From Azospirillum thermophilum (GTDB taxonomy: Bacteria > Pseudomonadota > Alphaproteobacteria > Azospirillales > Azospirillaceae): a stretch of DNA of 64,000 nt. The stretch is from contig NZ_CP029356.1 in the NCBI RefSeq assembly GCF_003130795.1, positions 248,001-312,000 on the forward strand. Reading direction: 5' to 3'. Positions 25,646 to 34,523 of this stretch are shown here, one piece after another. The notes beneath the pieces were generated by a model. It made no database searches. It was not told the origin of the DNA and saw nothing but the letters and a program-made list of their open reading frames with translations. The translations under genes and the position numbers were made by a program. The stretch's first letter is position 1. Each line of letters begins with the position of its first letter.

Positions 25646-26218
25646 GTGAGCCGACTGCCCGTCGCCAACGCCCTGACCTGCCTGGCCTTCGCAGCCGCGG
25701 CCCTGCTGTCGGCGACCGGACCGGCATCGGCGCAGGACAGCGGCGACCGGATCGGCTCCTGGAAGGTCGGCGGGCTCGCCTATGCCGTGGGGACCCAGAG
25801 CGAGACCAGGGTGTCGGACCTGCTGCAGGACAAGGTGCGCATCGGCGCCTCGCTGATCCCGCAGCTCGAATCCGTCGCCACCGTCCGGCCCTTCCTGTCC
25901 GCCGCCCCGTCCACCCCGGACATGGCGGGGGCCTCGGGCCTCGGCAACGTGCGCGCCGGCATCCTGATCGACGTGCCGCTCGGTTCCTTCGTCTTCACGC
26001 CCAGCTTCGGGGCCGGCTCTCTCGCCCGCTCCCCCCGCGAGAGCGGACCGACCACCGAGTTCCGCTCGCAGCTCGAACTGGGATATGAGTTCGACAACAA
26101 GTCGCGCTTCAGCCTGGGCTACAGCCGCATCGCCACCGACGGCAACCCGACGGACGGCACCGTGCCGGTCAACAATGTCTTCGGGCTCTATTACCGCCTG
26201 CCCTTCGGCGGTCAATGA
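25646..26218 (+). CDS. Outer-membrane beta-barrel, PagL (lipid A deacylase)-like, catalytic residues absent
   Basis: The 190-residue protein begins at a GTG with GGAGG 9 bases upstream. It has a signal peptide (MSRLPVANALTCLAFAAAAL, cleavage near ASA-QD). The mature part shows alternating beta strands; the end (EFRSQLELGYEFDNKSRFSLGYSRIA) resembles the last strands of PagL-type acyloxyacyl hydrolases. At the place of the PagL His-x-Ser-Asn active site it has R-I-A-T-D, so deacylase activity is doubtful. Location is probably the outer membrane. Family assignment is moderate, since short beta-barrels look alike. Confidence 0.6.
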   Translation: MSRLPVANALTCLAFAAAALLSATGPASAQDSGDRIGSWKVGGLAYAVGTQSETRVSDLLQDKVRIGASLIPQLESVATVRPFLSAAPSTPDMAGASGLGNVRAGILIDVPLGSFVFTPSFGAGSLARSPRESGPTTEFRSQLELGYEFDNKSRFSLGYSRIATDGNPTDGTVPVNNVFGLYYRLPFGGQ

Positions 26219-26279
26219 AACCCATCATCCGGAAGTGAATCGTCGGCACGGTGACCTGCGGCAATTGGGGCGAATCCTC

Positions 26280-26294
26280 TTAACCGCATCTTAA
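26280..26294. promoter_or_regulatory. CtrA box upstream of the FlaF-like gene
   Basis: TTAACCGCATCTTAA is a full match to TTAA-N7-TTAA, the binding site of the alphaproteobacterial master regulator CtrA, which controls flagellar genes. It lies 52 bp before the start of the FlaF-like gene, a sensible position for a promoter-overlapping site. Confidence 0.6.
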
Positions 26295-26346
26295 TCATGC
26301 ACAGGTCAAGTGGACCCCGTAGAAAAACGCTCCTGGGGAACACACC

Positions 26347-26886
26347 ATGGCCACCAAGCGCAAGTCCGCCGCCACCGCCGCTCCGGCTGCCGCCCCGGTT
26401 GCGGAGGTCGCCGCCCCCGACACCAGCGTCGGCGCGGAAGTCATCCTCCGCACCAACTTCGCTCAGGTCGAGCAGGACTCCGTCGCCCTGCTGCACGCCG
26501 CCAGCCTGCTGATCGAGGCGGACACGCCGGAGAAGGTCAGCTTCGCGCTCGACCACAACCTGAAGCTCTGGGTCGCGATCAAGACCGTGCTGGTCAACGA
26601 CGAGTGCCCGCTGGAGCCGGAGGTGAAGGCCAACCTGCGCAATCTGGCGCAGTATGTCTCCACCACCACGATGGAGGCGACCCAGGGCACCATCGAGGCG
26701 CGGCGGCTGGTGTCGCTGGCCCGCATCAACATGAACATCTCCGAGGGCCTGCTGCGCGGCGGCCAGAACAAGCTGATCGCCGAGCGCGCCTACGAGATCT
26801 GGGAGCAGGAGGGCCGCCCCGAGGGCCGCGACCAGGAGCACTGGCTGCGCGCCGAGGCGGAGATCAGCGGCAAGCTGCAGGACTGA
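26347..26886 (+). CDS. FlaF-like flagellar regulator fused to a DUF2934 domain
   Basis: The 179-residue protein has an Ala/Pro-rich leader (1-30), then a helical domain (about 35-140) with the FlaF pattern. That pattern includes ALDHNLKLWVAIK, PEVKANLRNLAQYVS and LVSLARINMNISEGLL, where FlaF has N..LW and an IN..IM.GL end. Residues about 143-178 match DUF2934 (ERAYEIWEQEGRPEGRDQEHWLRAEAEI). FlaF activates flagellin translation, opposing FlbT, in Caulobacter and Brucella. DUF2934 has no known function. The gene stands alone behind a CtrA box. FlaF identity is inferred from pattern only. Confidence 0.62.
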   Translation: MATKRKSAATAAPAAAPVAEVAAPDTSVGAEVILRTNFAQVEQDSVALLHAASLLIEADTPEKVSFALDHNLKLWVAIKTVLVNDECPLEPEVKANLRNLAQYVSTTTMEATQGTIEARRLVSLARINMNISEGLLRGGQNKLIAERAYEIWEQEGRPEGRDQEHWLRAEAEISGKLQD

Positions 26887-26939
26887 CCGCCCGGCCGCCT
26901 CAGCAGGGCCGCCATACCGCCGGGACATGACCGCCCGCG

Positions 26940-27923
26940 TTGCGACATCGTGACGCGGGCGGCGCCGTTTTGCTACGGTTGCGCAGTGAGACCTGCCTCC
27001 CATCCCCCGTCCAGCCGTACGTACGGACCGACAACACGCCGCTCGGCATCGGCATGATGCTGGGATCGGTGCTGCTGTTCTCGCTGATGAACGTGCTGGT
27101 GAAGCTGCTGACGGAGACCTTCCCGGTCGTCGAGGTCGCCTTCTTCCGCAGCCTGTTCGCGTTGATCCCGGTCGGAGCGATGATCGCCGCGCAGGGCGGC
27201 TGGGTGGCCAACCTGCGCACCGCCCGCCCCTTCGCCCATCTGTGGCGCGGCATGATCGGCATCGCGTCGATGTCGGCGATGTTCTGGTCCTTCCACCTGC
27301 TGCCGCTGGGCGACGCGGTGGCGCTGACCTTCGCCGCGCCGCTGTTCCTCACCGCGCTGTCGGTCCCGCTGCTCGGCGAGCGGGTCGGCATCCACCGGTG
27401 GAGCGCGGTGCTGGTCGGCTTCCTCGGCGTGCTGATCATGGTGAGGCCCTCGGGCGACGTGCTGCAGTTCGGCTCGCTGGTCGCGCTGGCCGCCGCCGCC
27501 GGTCAGGCGGCCGCCATGATCACCGTCCGGCAGTTGAGCAGGACGGAGCCGGCCAACACCATCGTCTTCTACTTCACCACCGCCACCACGGTGATGCTGG
27601 GCCTCGCCCTGCCCTTCGCCTGGAGCACCCCCACCGCCCACGAATGGCTGCTGCTGCTCGCCACCGGCCTGCTGGGCGGCGGCGGCCAGCTTCTGGTGAC
27701 GCGGGCCTATTCGCTGGCGCCGGCCGCGGTGGTGGCGCCGCTGAACTATCTGTCGCTGCTGTGGGCCGTGCTGTTCGGCTGGCTGCTGTGGGGCGACGTG
27801 CCGGCCAGCAACATGGCCGCCGGCGCCGTGGTGGTGGCCGCGAGCGGCCTCTACATCCTGCACCGCGAGACCCGGCGCCGCGCCGTTCCGTCCAAGCCGG
27901 TGCCGGCCGGCTCGGACGATTAG
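26940..27923 (+). CDS. DMT-superfamily EamA-type transporter
   Basis: The protein has about ten membrane helices in two EamA repeats (about residues 35-165 and 178-310), with the usual NxLxK-like segment (MNVLVKLL) in helix 1 and GERVG/WGDVP at the ends of the repeats. Members export amino acids, nucleotide sugars or other metabolites across the inner membrane. The start is uncertain: the frame opens at a TTG (26940), another TTG lies at 26979, and the first ATG (near 27054) would cut into helix 1. No strong ribosome site is visible. Confidence 0.82.
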   Translation: MRHRDAGGAVLLRLRSETCLPSPVQPYVRTDNTPLGIGMMLGSVLLFSLMNVLVKLLTETFPVVEVAFFRSLFALIPVGAMIAAQGGWVANLRTARPFAHLWRGMIGIASMSAMFWSFHLLPLGDAVALTFAAPLFLTALSVPLLGERVGIHRWSAVLVGFLGVLIMVRPSGDVLQFGSLVALAAAAGQAAAMITVRQLSRTEPANTIVFYFTTATTVMLGLALPFAWSTPTAHEWLLLLATGLLGGGGQLLVTRAYSLAPAAVVAPLNYLSLLWAVLFGWLLWGDVPASNMAAGAVVVAASGLYILHRETRRRAVPSKPVPAGSDD

Positions 27924-27956
27924 CACGATCGGGGACACACGGGCCGGGAACTGGTG

Positions 27957-28307
27957 CTACGCCTTCTTCACGAACTCCGACTTCAGGTTCATGGCGCCGA
28001 TGCCGTCGATCTTGCAGGCGATGTTGTGGCCGTCGGCCCCGTCGGTCAGGCGGATGTTCTTGACCTTGGTGCCGCCTTTCACGACCAGGGACGAGCCCTT
28101 GACCTTCAGATCCTTGATGACGGTCACGCTGTCGCCGTCGCTCAGCGGATTGCCGTTGGCGTCCCGCACGCCCTCCGCGGCCTCGGCGGCCGGCTCGCCG
28201 GCGGCCTGCGGGTTCCACTCATGGGCGCACTCCGGACAGACCCACAGGCTGCCGTCCTGGTAGACATGTTCGGAATTGCACTGCGGGCACGTCAGGTCGC
28301 TGTCCAT
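27957..28307 (-). CDS. yjdM: YjdM/PhnA-family zinc-ribbon protein
   Basis: The 116-residue protein has an N-terminal zinc ribbon (CPQC, then CPEC 17 residues on) followed by the PhnA/YjdM domain ([17 protein letters not shown] and the C-terminal K.EFVKKA). Length and sequence are as in the family. Although once named for phosphonate metabolism, YjdM is not phosphonoacetate hydrolase and its role is unsettled. The ATG at 28307 is preceded by GAGGA. It is convergent with the DMT transporter. Confidence 0.9.
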   Translation of the reverse strand: MDSDLTCPQCNSEHVYQDGSLWVCPECAHEWNPQAAGEPAAEAAEGVRDANGNPLSDGDSVTVIKDLKVKGSSLVVKGGTKVKNIRLTDGADGHNIACKIDGIGAMNLKSEFVKKA

Positions 28308-28611
28308 TCTGGTCCTCGTCGTTCGGGGGCGGCATCCTAGTGCAGGCGGCGGGCCGGGGAAACAGCCGCGGCGAGGGCGGAGCCGCCTTATTTCGGCCAT
28401 CGGGCGATGCTGGAGTCGGACGCGCTATCCCTATCCGCGGAGTCGGACTTTCTTACGGGTAGATGGTGGGCAAACCCGGGCGGAACGGCCAATATCCTGG
28501 GAGGGCCGCCGCAATGGACGAAATGGCTGCGGACGAAATGGCTGCGGACGAAATGGCTGCGGACGAAATGACTGTGGGCGGGACGGCTGCGGGCAGGATG
28601 GGAGTGGCGAG
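28308..28611. other. Divergent intergenic region with tandem repeat
   Basis: The 304-bp region lies between yjdM and the TIGR02302 gene. Its right third consists of the 15-bp tandem repeat listed separately; its left part shows no recognisable site. Confidence 0.5.
28517..28606 (+). repeat. 15-bp tandem repeat in the leader of the TIGR02302 gene
   Basis: GACGAAATGGCTGCG occurs three times without change (28517-28561), then once with two changes (28562-28576), then as two diverged units (to 28606). The last unit runs into the ribosome site (GGGAG) of the gene starting at 28612. As the period is a multiple of three, the frame stays open and would encode a Cys/Gly/Arg-rich repeat if translation began upstream. 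Confidence 0.85.
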
Positions 28612-31230
28612 ATGAGCGAGCAGGAGCAGCGGACGAGCCGGAGCCGCACCGCAGCCGACCATCCGGCGGCACCGCGCCTTCGCCTGATCGAGGCCCGCGC
28701 GGCCCTGCTGTGGGAGCGGCTGTGGCCGGCCCTGTGGGCGCCCGCCTCGATCGCCGGCCTGTTCCTGGCCCTGGCGCTGTCCGGCCTGCTGCCCGGCCTG
28801 CCGGGCTGGCTGCATTCGGCCGTGCTGATCCTGCTGGCCGCAGCCTTCGTGCTGTCGCTCGTCTTCGGCTTCCGCCGCTTCTCGCTGCCCGGCGAGGCGG
28901 AGATCCGGCGCCGGCTGGAGCGGGACAGCGGCCTGCCGCACCGTCCGCTGCACACGCTGGCCGACCGGCCGGCCGGCGGCGACCCGGTGGCCGAGGCGCT
29001 GTGGGCGCTGCACCAGGAGCGGGTGCGCGCGGCGATGCGCCGGCTGCGCGTCGCCTTCCCGCAGTCCGACGTGCCGTCGCGCGACCGGTTCGCCCTGCGC
29101 GCGCTGGTCGTGCTGGTGCTGGTGGCGGTCGGCGGCGCCACCTGGGGCGACTGGAGGCCGCGGCTGGCCGCCGCGCTGACGCCGCATTTCGGCGTGGGGA
29201 CGGTGACGGCCGCCGCGACGCTCGACCTCTGGGTGGCGCCGCCGGAATACACCGGCCTGCCGCCGGTCTTCCTGAAGACGGGCAGCGCCGGCACCCAGGC
29301 CCCGGCGGCCGAGGGTGCCGGCGCCCAGCCGGTGCCGGTGCCCAGGGGCAGCCTCGTGCTCGCCCGCGTCACCGGCGGGCGCAGCACCCCGACGCTGGAG
29401 GCGGGGGACCGGACCGCCGCCTTCGAGGCGGTGGACGCCGCGACCTTCCAGATCCAGCAGCCGATCGAGGGCGGCACCCGGATTTCGGTCACCCAGGGCG
29501 GCGGCACCCTCGGCTCCTGGCCGGTGCGGGTGGTGCCGGACAACCCGCCGATCATCGCCCACGCCAACCCGCCCTCCAAATCGGAGCGGGCGGCGCTGAA
29601 GCTCGACTATGCGGCGCGCGACGACTACGGACTTGCCGAGGTGAAGGCGGTGATCCGCCTCGCCACCGAGGGGGCGGAAGGGACGGAGGACGGCGCCATC
29701 GCCGCCCTGCGCGACGCGCCGCCGATCGAGCTGCCGCTGTCGCTGCCCGGCGTCCGTCCGAAGGAGGCCCATGCCTCCGGCTTCCATGACCTGACGCCCC
29801 ACCCCTGGGCCGGCCTGCCGGTGACGATCCGGCTGGTCGCCACCGACGGCGCCGGCCAGACCGGCAGCTCGGAGGAAGCCGCGCTGACCCTGCCGGAGCG
29901 GGTGTTCAGCCATCCGGTCGCCCGCGCGCTGGTCGAGCAGCGCAAGCAGCTCACGCTCCGGCCGAAGGACGCGCATGTCGACGTGGCCCGCGCGCTGGCC
30001 GACATCTCGGCCCGGCCCGGCACCTATGGCGGCGACATCGTCGCCTTTCTCGCCATGCGCACCGCCATCGGGCGCCTGATGCTCGACCGCAGCGAGGAGT
30101 CGGTGCCGCCCGTCCAGCAGCTTCTGTGGGAGACGGCCCTGCGCATCGAGGACGGCGGCGTGTCGCAGGCGGAGCGCGACCTGCGCAACGCCGAGCAGCG
30201 CCTGTCCGAGGCGCTGGAGCGCAACGCGTCGGACGAGGAGCTGCGCAAGCTGATGGACGAGCTGCAGGCGGCGCTCGACGCCTTCATGCAGGCGATGGAA
30301 CAGCAGATGATGGAGGCGCTGAAGCGCGGCGAGCAGATCCCGACCATCCCGCCGGAACTGGCCGACCGCATGATGGACCGCAACGACCTGCAGCAGATGA
30401 TGGACCAGATGCGGCAGATGGCGGAGACCGGATCGCGCGACGCCGCCCGCCAGATGCTCTCGCAGCTCCAGCAGATGCTGGAGAACATGCGCAACGGCGC
30501 CATGGCCATGCAGATGCAACAGCAGCAGCAGAACGGCCAGAACCAGGCCTGGGAGATGATGCGCGAGCTGCAGGAGATGGCCCGCCAGCAGCAGCAGCTT
30601 CTCGACCAGAGCTTCCGCCAGTCGCAGGAGCAGATGCAGCGCGAGCAGAACGGCCAGCCGATGCCGCGCAGCCGCCAGGGCCGCCAGGGCCAGCAGAACC
30701 AGCAGGGCCAGGGCAGCATGCAGGGCAGCCCGACCCTGCAGAAGCAGGCCGAGCAGCAGGAGGCGCTGCGCCGCCAGCTCGGCGAGCTGATGCGCCGCAT
30801 GGGCGAGGCGACCGGCGGCGAGATCCCGCGCCCGCTCGGCCGGGCCGAACGCGCCATGCGCGACGCCGGGCAGGCCCTGCAGCAGGGCTCGCCCAGCGGC
30901 GCGGTGCCGCCGCAGACCCAGGCGATGGACGAGCTGCAGCAGGGTATGCAGGGGCTCGCCGAGCAGCTCGCCCAGCAGATGATGGGCCAGGGGCCGATGA
31001 TGATGGGCCAGCCGCAGGGCACGCAGCAGCGCCCCAGCCGCGGACGCGACCCGCTGGGCCGCCGCCCCTCCGGCTTCGGCAGCATCGACGCCAACGACGT
31101 GAAGATCCCCGAGCAGTCCGACCTGCAGCGGGCGCGGGAGATCCTCGACGAGCTGCGCCGCCGGTCCGGGCAGTATTCCCGCCCGCAGACGGAGCGCGAG
31201 TATATCGACCGGCTGCTGAAGCAGTTCTGA
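28612..31230 (+). CDS. TIGR02302/DUF4175-family membrane protein
   Basis: The 872-residue protein has two N-terminal membrane helices (about 40-60 and 65-85) and a large extracytoplasmic beta-rich region (about 190-440, with ATLDLWVAPPEYTGLPPVFL). Its C-terminal part (about 560-830) is very rich in Gln and Met, with runs such as QQQQQ, and probably forms coiled coil or disordered structure. The ending (YSRPQTEREYIDRLLKQF) is the typical TIGR02302 terminus. The family occurs across Alphaproteobacteria with unknown role. GGGAG, 8 bases before the ATG, supports the start. Confidence 0.88.
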   Translation: MSEQEQRTSRSRTAADHPAAPRLRLIEARAALLWERLWPALWAPASIAGLFLALALSGLLPGLPGWLHSAVLILLAAAFVLSLVFGFRRFSLPGEAEIRRRLERDSGLPHRPLHTLADRPAGGDPVAEALWALHQERVRAAMRRLRVAFPQSDVPSRDRFALRALVVLVLVAVGGATWGDWRPRLAAALTPHFGVGTVTAAATLDLWVAPPEYTGLPPVFLKTGSAGTQAPAAEGAGAQPVPVPRGSLVLARVTGGRSTPTLEAGDRTAAFEAVDAATFQIQQPIEGGTRISVTQGGGTLGSWPVRVVPDNPPIIAHANPPSKSERAALKLDYAARDDYGLAEVKAVIRLATEGAEGTEDGAIAALRDAPPIELPLSLPGVRPKEAHASGFHDLTPHPWAGLPVTIRLVATDGAGQTGSSEEAALTLPERVFSHPVARALVEQRKQLTLRPKDAHVDVARALADISARPGTYGGDIVAFLAMRTAIGRLMLDRSEESVPPVQQLLWETALRIEDGGVSQAERDLRNAEQRLSEALERNASDEELRKLMDELQAALDAFMQAMEQQMMEALKRGEQIPTIPPELADRMMDRNDLQQMMDQMRQMAETGSRDAARQMLSQLQQMLENMRNGAMAMQMQQQQQNGQNQAWEMMRELQEMARQQQQLLDQSFRQSQEQMQREQNGQPMPRSRQGRQGQQNQQGQGSMQGSPTLQKQAEQQEALRRQLGELMRRMGEATGGEIPRPLGRAERAMRDAGQALQQGSPSGAVPPQTQAMDELQQGMQGLAEQLAQQMMGQGPMMMGQPQGTQQRPSRGRDPLGRRPSGFGSIDANDVKIPEQSDLQRAREILDELRRRSGQYSRPQTEREYIDRLLKQF

Positions 31231-31464
31231 CGGCTGGTAACCACCACAAGAGGGGTAAGCCGGCATCGCGCCGGCTGCCCCGCGACTTCCCTCAATGCCC
31301 AGTGTTCGCTCCCCGTGGGTCCGCCTACCGTAAGGGCGCCGCGCCATGGCGTTTGCGGTGCAGCACGACCTGGGTGAAACAAGGGCAGGAGCGGATGAGG
31401 CGATGATGGCAGGCTGGCTGAACGGCGTGCCGGGCGGATCGGACCGTCACGCGGCGGGAACGCC

Positions 31465-32919
31465 ATGCTGACGATCCTGCGGAACATCGGGCTGCTGACC
31501 CTGTCCACCGTGGTGACGACGCTGTGCGGGCTGGTGGCGACCGGCTGGCTGGCGCGGGCGCTGCAGCCGGAGCAGTTCGGCGTGATCGGGTTCGGCACGG
31601 CGCTGGTCGGCTTCTTCTCGCTGCTGGTCAATTCGGGCATCGCCACGCTGGCGATGCGCGAGATCGCGCGTGATCCCGGCTGCGTGCCGGAACTGACCGG
31701 GACGGTCGTCTCGCTGCGGCTGACGCTGTCGCTCGTCAGCTACGGGGCCTTCGCGGCGGTGCTCTTCGCGCTCGACCTGCCGGCCGACGCCCGCGCCGTC
31801 TATCTGGTGCAGGGGGTGCAGCTGATCGCGCAGGCGCTGGTGCTGGACTTCGTCTTCGCCGGCATCCAGCGGATGGGCGCCATCGCCCTGCGCCAGATCG
31901 GCACCGCCCTGCTGACGCTGGGGGCGACGGTGCTGCTGGTGCACGACAGCGGCGACACCGCCATCGCCGCGGGCATCACCGCCGGGTCGGCGGCGGTCAA
32001 CGCCCTGTGGATCTGGATCGGCTATGTCGCCCTGTTCCGCCGGATGACCTTCCGCTTCTCCGTCCGCCGCTGGTGGGACCTGCTGGCGCAGTCCGCCCCG
32101 ATCTCCATCGGCGGCTTCGTCTGGATGGCCTATCACAGCACCGGCGTGCTGGTCCTGGGGCTGATGCGGCCGGCGGCCGAGGTCGGGCTCTACAGCGCTG
32201 CCTACAAGGTGGTGACGCTGGTGGTCATGCTGGCCCACGTCATCCGCAACGCCTTCCTGCCGCCGCTCGCCAACGTGTATGGCGACCGGCCGGCGATGCA
32301 GGCGGGGGTGCGGCGCTTCGTGGTCACCATGGCGGCCATCGCCGTGCCGGTGACGGTCGGCGGCATGGCCCTGGCGCCGGAGATCCTGGCGGTGCTGTTC
32401 GGCCCGGCCTTCGAAGGCGCGCGGGAACCGATGCGCATCATGATGGCCGGCGTGCCGCTGCTGTTCCTGGTGATCGTGCTGGGCGACCCGCTGCTGGTCT
32501 GGCACCGGCAGAGGCCGTACATGATGGTGATGCTGGTCTGCGGCATCGCCAACGCGGCGCTGTGCTTCGCGCTGACCCCCTTCCTCGGCGCTCTGGGAGC
32601 GGCGACGGCGAGCGTCACGACGGCCGCCCTGATGCTGGTCGGCATCGCCGGCAACCATATCCGCACCGTCGGCCTGCTGCCGGCCCGGCCGCTGCGGCAG
32701 GCGGGCCTGAGCGTGCTGCTGACCTTCGCCGCCTATGCGCTGTTCGCCCTGGGCGCCGCGGACTTCACCGGCCACCTCGTCCCGGTCGCGGCCTTCCTGG
32801 TGAAGGGTTGCGTCATCGTGGCGCTGTGCGGGCTGGCGATGATGGTCACCGGGCTGCTGCCGGTGGTCCGGATGGCCGGCGCCTGGCGCCGCTCCGCCGG
32901 GCAGCAGGCGCGGGCCTGA
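31465..32919 (+). CDS. Wzx/MATE-like polysaccharide flippase
   Basis: The 484-residue protein has about twelve to fourteen membrane helices and the start LRNIGLLTLSTVVTTLCGLVATGWLARAL.P.QFG typical of the polysaccharide synthase/Wzx (MVF) superfamily, which flips lipid-linked sugar units across the inner membrane. It is separated by 20 kb from the EPS region and has no glycosyltransferase neighbours, so its glycan is unknown. A small hairpin, AGCCGGC-atcgc-GCCGGCT, lies in the 234-bp gap upstream (31258-31276). Confidence 0.85.
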   Translation: MLTILRNIGLLTLSTVVTTLCGLVATGWLARALQPEQFGVIGFGTALVGFFSLLVNSGIATLAMREIARDPGCVPELTGTVVSLRLTLSLVSYGAFAAVLFALDLPADARAVYLVQGVQLIAQALVLDFVFAGIQRMGAIALRQIGTALLTLGATVLLVHDSGDTAIAAGITAGSAAVNALWIWIGYVALFRRMTFRFSVRRWWDLLAQSAPISIGGFVWMAYHSTGVLVLGLMRPAAEVGLYSAAYKVVTLVVMLAHVIRNAFLPPLANVYGDRPAMQAGVRRFVVTMAAIAVPVTVGGMALAPEILAVLFGPAFEGAREPMRIMMAGVPLLFLVIVLGDPLLVWHRQRPYMMVMLVCGIANAALCFALTPFLGALGAATASVTTAALMLVGIAGNHIRTVGLLPARPLRQAGLSVLLTFAAYALFALGAADFTGHLVPVAAFLVKGCVIVALCGLAMMVTGLLPVVRMAGAWRRSAGQQARA

Positions 32920-32948
32920 GCGTCAGCCGCCGTCGCCCGGGGCGCGCG

Positions 32949-33626
32949 TCAGCCGCCGTCAAAGGTGACGGTGATCTCCGCCACCGCCCCCGGACCGGAG
33001 CCGGGATCGGGGTGCGCGGCGCGGAAGGTGGCGACCTCGCCGGGCAGCAGCGTCGCGGGCGCCGCCTCCAGCGTCCAGCCCGGCAGCGGGGCATGGTCCT
33101 TGCCGAAGGGCAGCACCTTCACCCGCGGCACCGGCCGCTGGCTGTCCGAGACGTTGACGATCTGCCCCTCGACCTCCAGGACCGTGGCGCCCCCCTCGGC
33201 CTTCTGCCGGGAGCTGACGTTCTGCAGCTTCAGCCCGGCGCCCGGCGGCTCCACCGGCAGGCCGGCCGTCTCGTAGAGCAGGGAGGCGGGCGGCCAGAGC
33301 GAGACGACCGCCTCGCGGCCGAGCGCCAGCCCGCCGGCCACCAGCAGGACCGTCGCCGCCAGCGCCGCCCAGGGCACCAGAGCCCGGCGGTCCGGGCCGC
33401 TCCGCCTGCCGGCCGTCTGCCTTCCGCCGCCGGCCGACCGTTTCGCAGGCGGACGGATTTCCGTCACCTCCTCCGCCATCACGGTTTCGAGGCCGGCCTC
33501 TTGCACCGGGGGCGCCTGCCACCAGATGTGGCCGCATTGCGAGCAGCGCACGCGGCGCCCGTTCGGCCCGACCGACGCATCGTCGAGCGTGTACCGCGTG
33601 CTGCAGGTCGGGCAGGAGACGATCAT
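32949..33626 (-). CDS. MJ0042-type zinc-ribbon protein with DUF3426-like domain
   Basis: The 225-residue protein begins with the zinc-ribbon motif MIVSCPTCSTRYTLDD, with its partner CxxC in RRVRCSQCGHIWW. A membrane helix follows (about 95-117), then a beta-sandwich region of the DUF3426 kind (GLKLQNVSSRQ...LEVEGQIVNVSD). It is probably an inner-membrane protein with cytosolic zinc ribbon. It is divergent from ftsE, an arrangement I associate with Alphaproteobacteria. The ATG at 33626 starts directly at the zinc ribbon. Confidence 0.85.
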   Translation of the reverse strand: MIVSCPTCSTRYTLDDASVGPNGRRVRCSQCGHIWWQAPPVQEAGLETVMAEEVTEIRPPAKRSAGGGRQTAGRRSGPDRRALVPWAALAATVLLVAGGLALGREAVVSLWPPASLLYETAGLPVEPPGAGLKLQNVSSRQKAEGGATVLEVEGQIVNVSDSQRPVPRVKVLPFGKDHAPLPGWTLEAAPATLLPGEVATFRAAHPDPGSGPGAVAEITVTFDGG

Positions 33627-33832
33627 CGTTCCGGTCGCGAAAAAGGGGACATGCGCGTTATAGATAGGAGTAGGCGGCAGCGCAAGGAACCGCCCGTACC
33701 GGCAGCCCCGCGCCCGGCGCGTCGCTGTGGACGGGGGGTGCCGCACGGGTGCATTGTCCGGGTGCGCGTGATGCGGGGTCCTCGCGTCCGGCGGGTCCGC
33801 GTCTTGCGGGGTGAGAGGGCTTTGGTGGCATC

Positions 33833-34513
33833 GTGATTCGCTTCGAGAATGTCGGCCTGCGCTACGGCACCGAACCGGAGGTGCTGCGCGACATCAGCTT
33901 CACGCTGGAACCGGGCTCCTTCCACTTCCTGACGGGGGCGAGCGGGGCCGGCAAATCCTCCCTGCTGAAGCTGATGTACCTGGCGCACCGGCCCTCGCGC
34001 GGGCTGATCACGCTGTTCGGCCGCGACATGGCCCGCGCCACCCGCGCCGACCTGCCGGAACTGCGCCGGCAGATCGGCGTGGTGTTCCAGGACTTCGCCC
34101 TGCTGGATCATCTCTCCACCCTCGACAACGTGGCGCTGCCGCTGCGCATGTCCGGCTCCCCGGAGGTGGAGGTGCTGGAGCATTGCACCGAGATCCTGCG
34201 CTGGGTCGGGCTCGGCAACCATCTGCACGCCCTGCCCTCCACCCTGTCGGGCGGGCAGAAGCAGCGGGTGGCGATCGCCCGCTCGGTCATCAACCGGCCC
34301 CGGCTGCTGCTGGCCGACGAGCCGACCGGCAACGTCGACGACGGCATCGGCATGCGCCTGCTCTACCTGTTCGAGGAGCTGTACAAGCTCGGCACCACGG
34401 TGGTCATCGCCACCCACAACGAGGCGCTGATCCGCCGCTTCGACCACCCGCGCCTGCATCTGGAGAACGGCCGGCTGCATGTCGTGCCGCCGGAACGCGC
34501 GCGGTGGGCATAA
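33833..34513 (+). CDS. ftsE: Cell division ATP-binding protein FtsE
   Basis: The 226-residue ABC ATPase has Walker A GASGAGKS, the FtsE-type Q-loop FQDFALLDHLS, signature LSGGQKQR, Walker B LLLADEPTGNVD and H-loop ATHNE. With FtsX it forms the complex that activates periplasmic peptidoglycan hydrolases at the division septum. It starts at a GTG, and ftsX follows 10 bases downstream. Gene order and the FtsE-specific residues after Walker A (LLKLMYLAHRPSRGLI) make confusion with LolD unlikely. Confidence 0.93.
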   Translation: MIRFENVGLRYGTEPEVLRDISFTLEPGSFHFLTGASGAGKSSLLKLMYLAHRPSRGLITLFGRDMARATRADLPELRRQIGVVFQDFALLDHLSTLDNVALPLRMSGSPEVEVLEHCTEILRWVGLGNHLHALPSTLSGGQKQRVAIARSVINRPRLLLADEPTGNVDDGIGMRLLYLFEELYKLGTTVVIATHNEALIRRFDHPRLHLENGRLHVVPPERARWA

Positions 34514-34523
34514 GGAGCCGGCC

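Noticed and set aside
30500..30760. CAG-rich repetitive DNA as a possible satellite or CRISPR-like array
   Set aside because: It is the Gln/Met-rich coding part of the TIGR02302 protein; units are irregular and there are no spacers.
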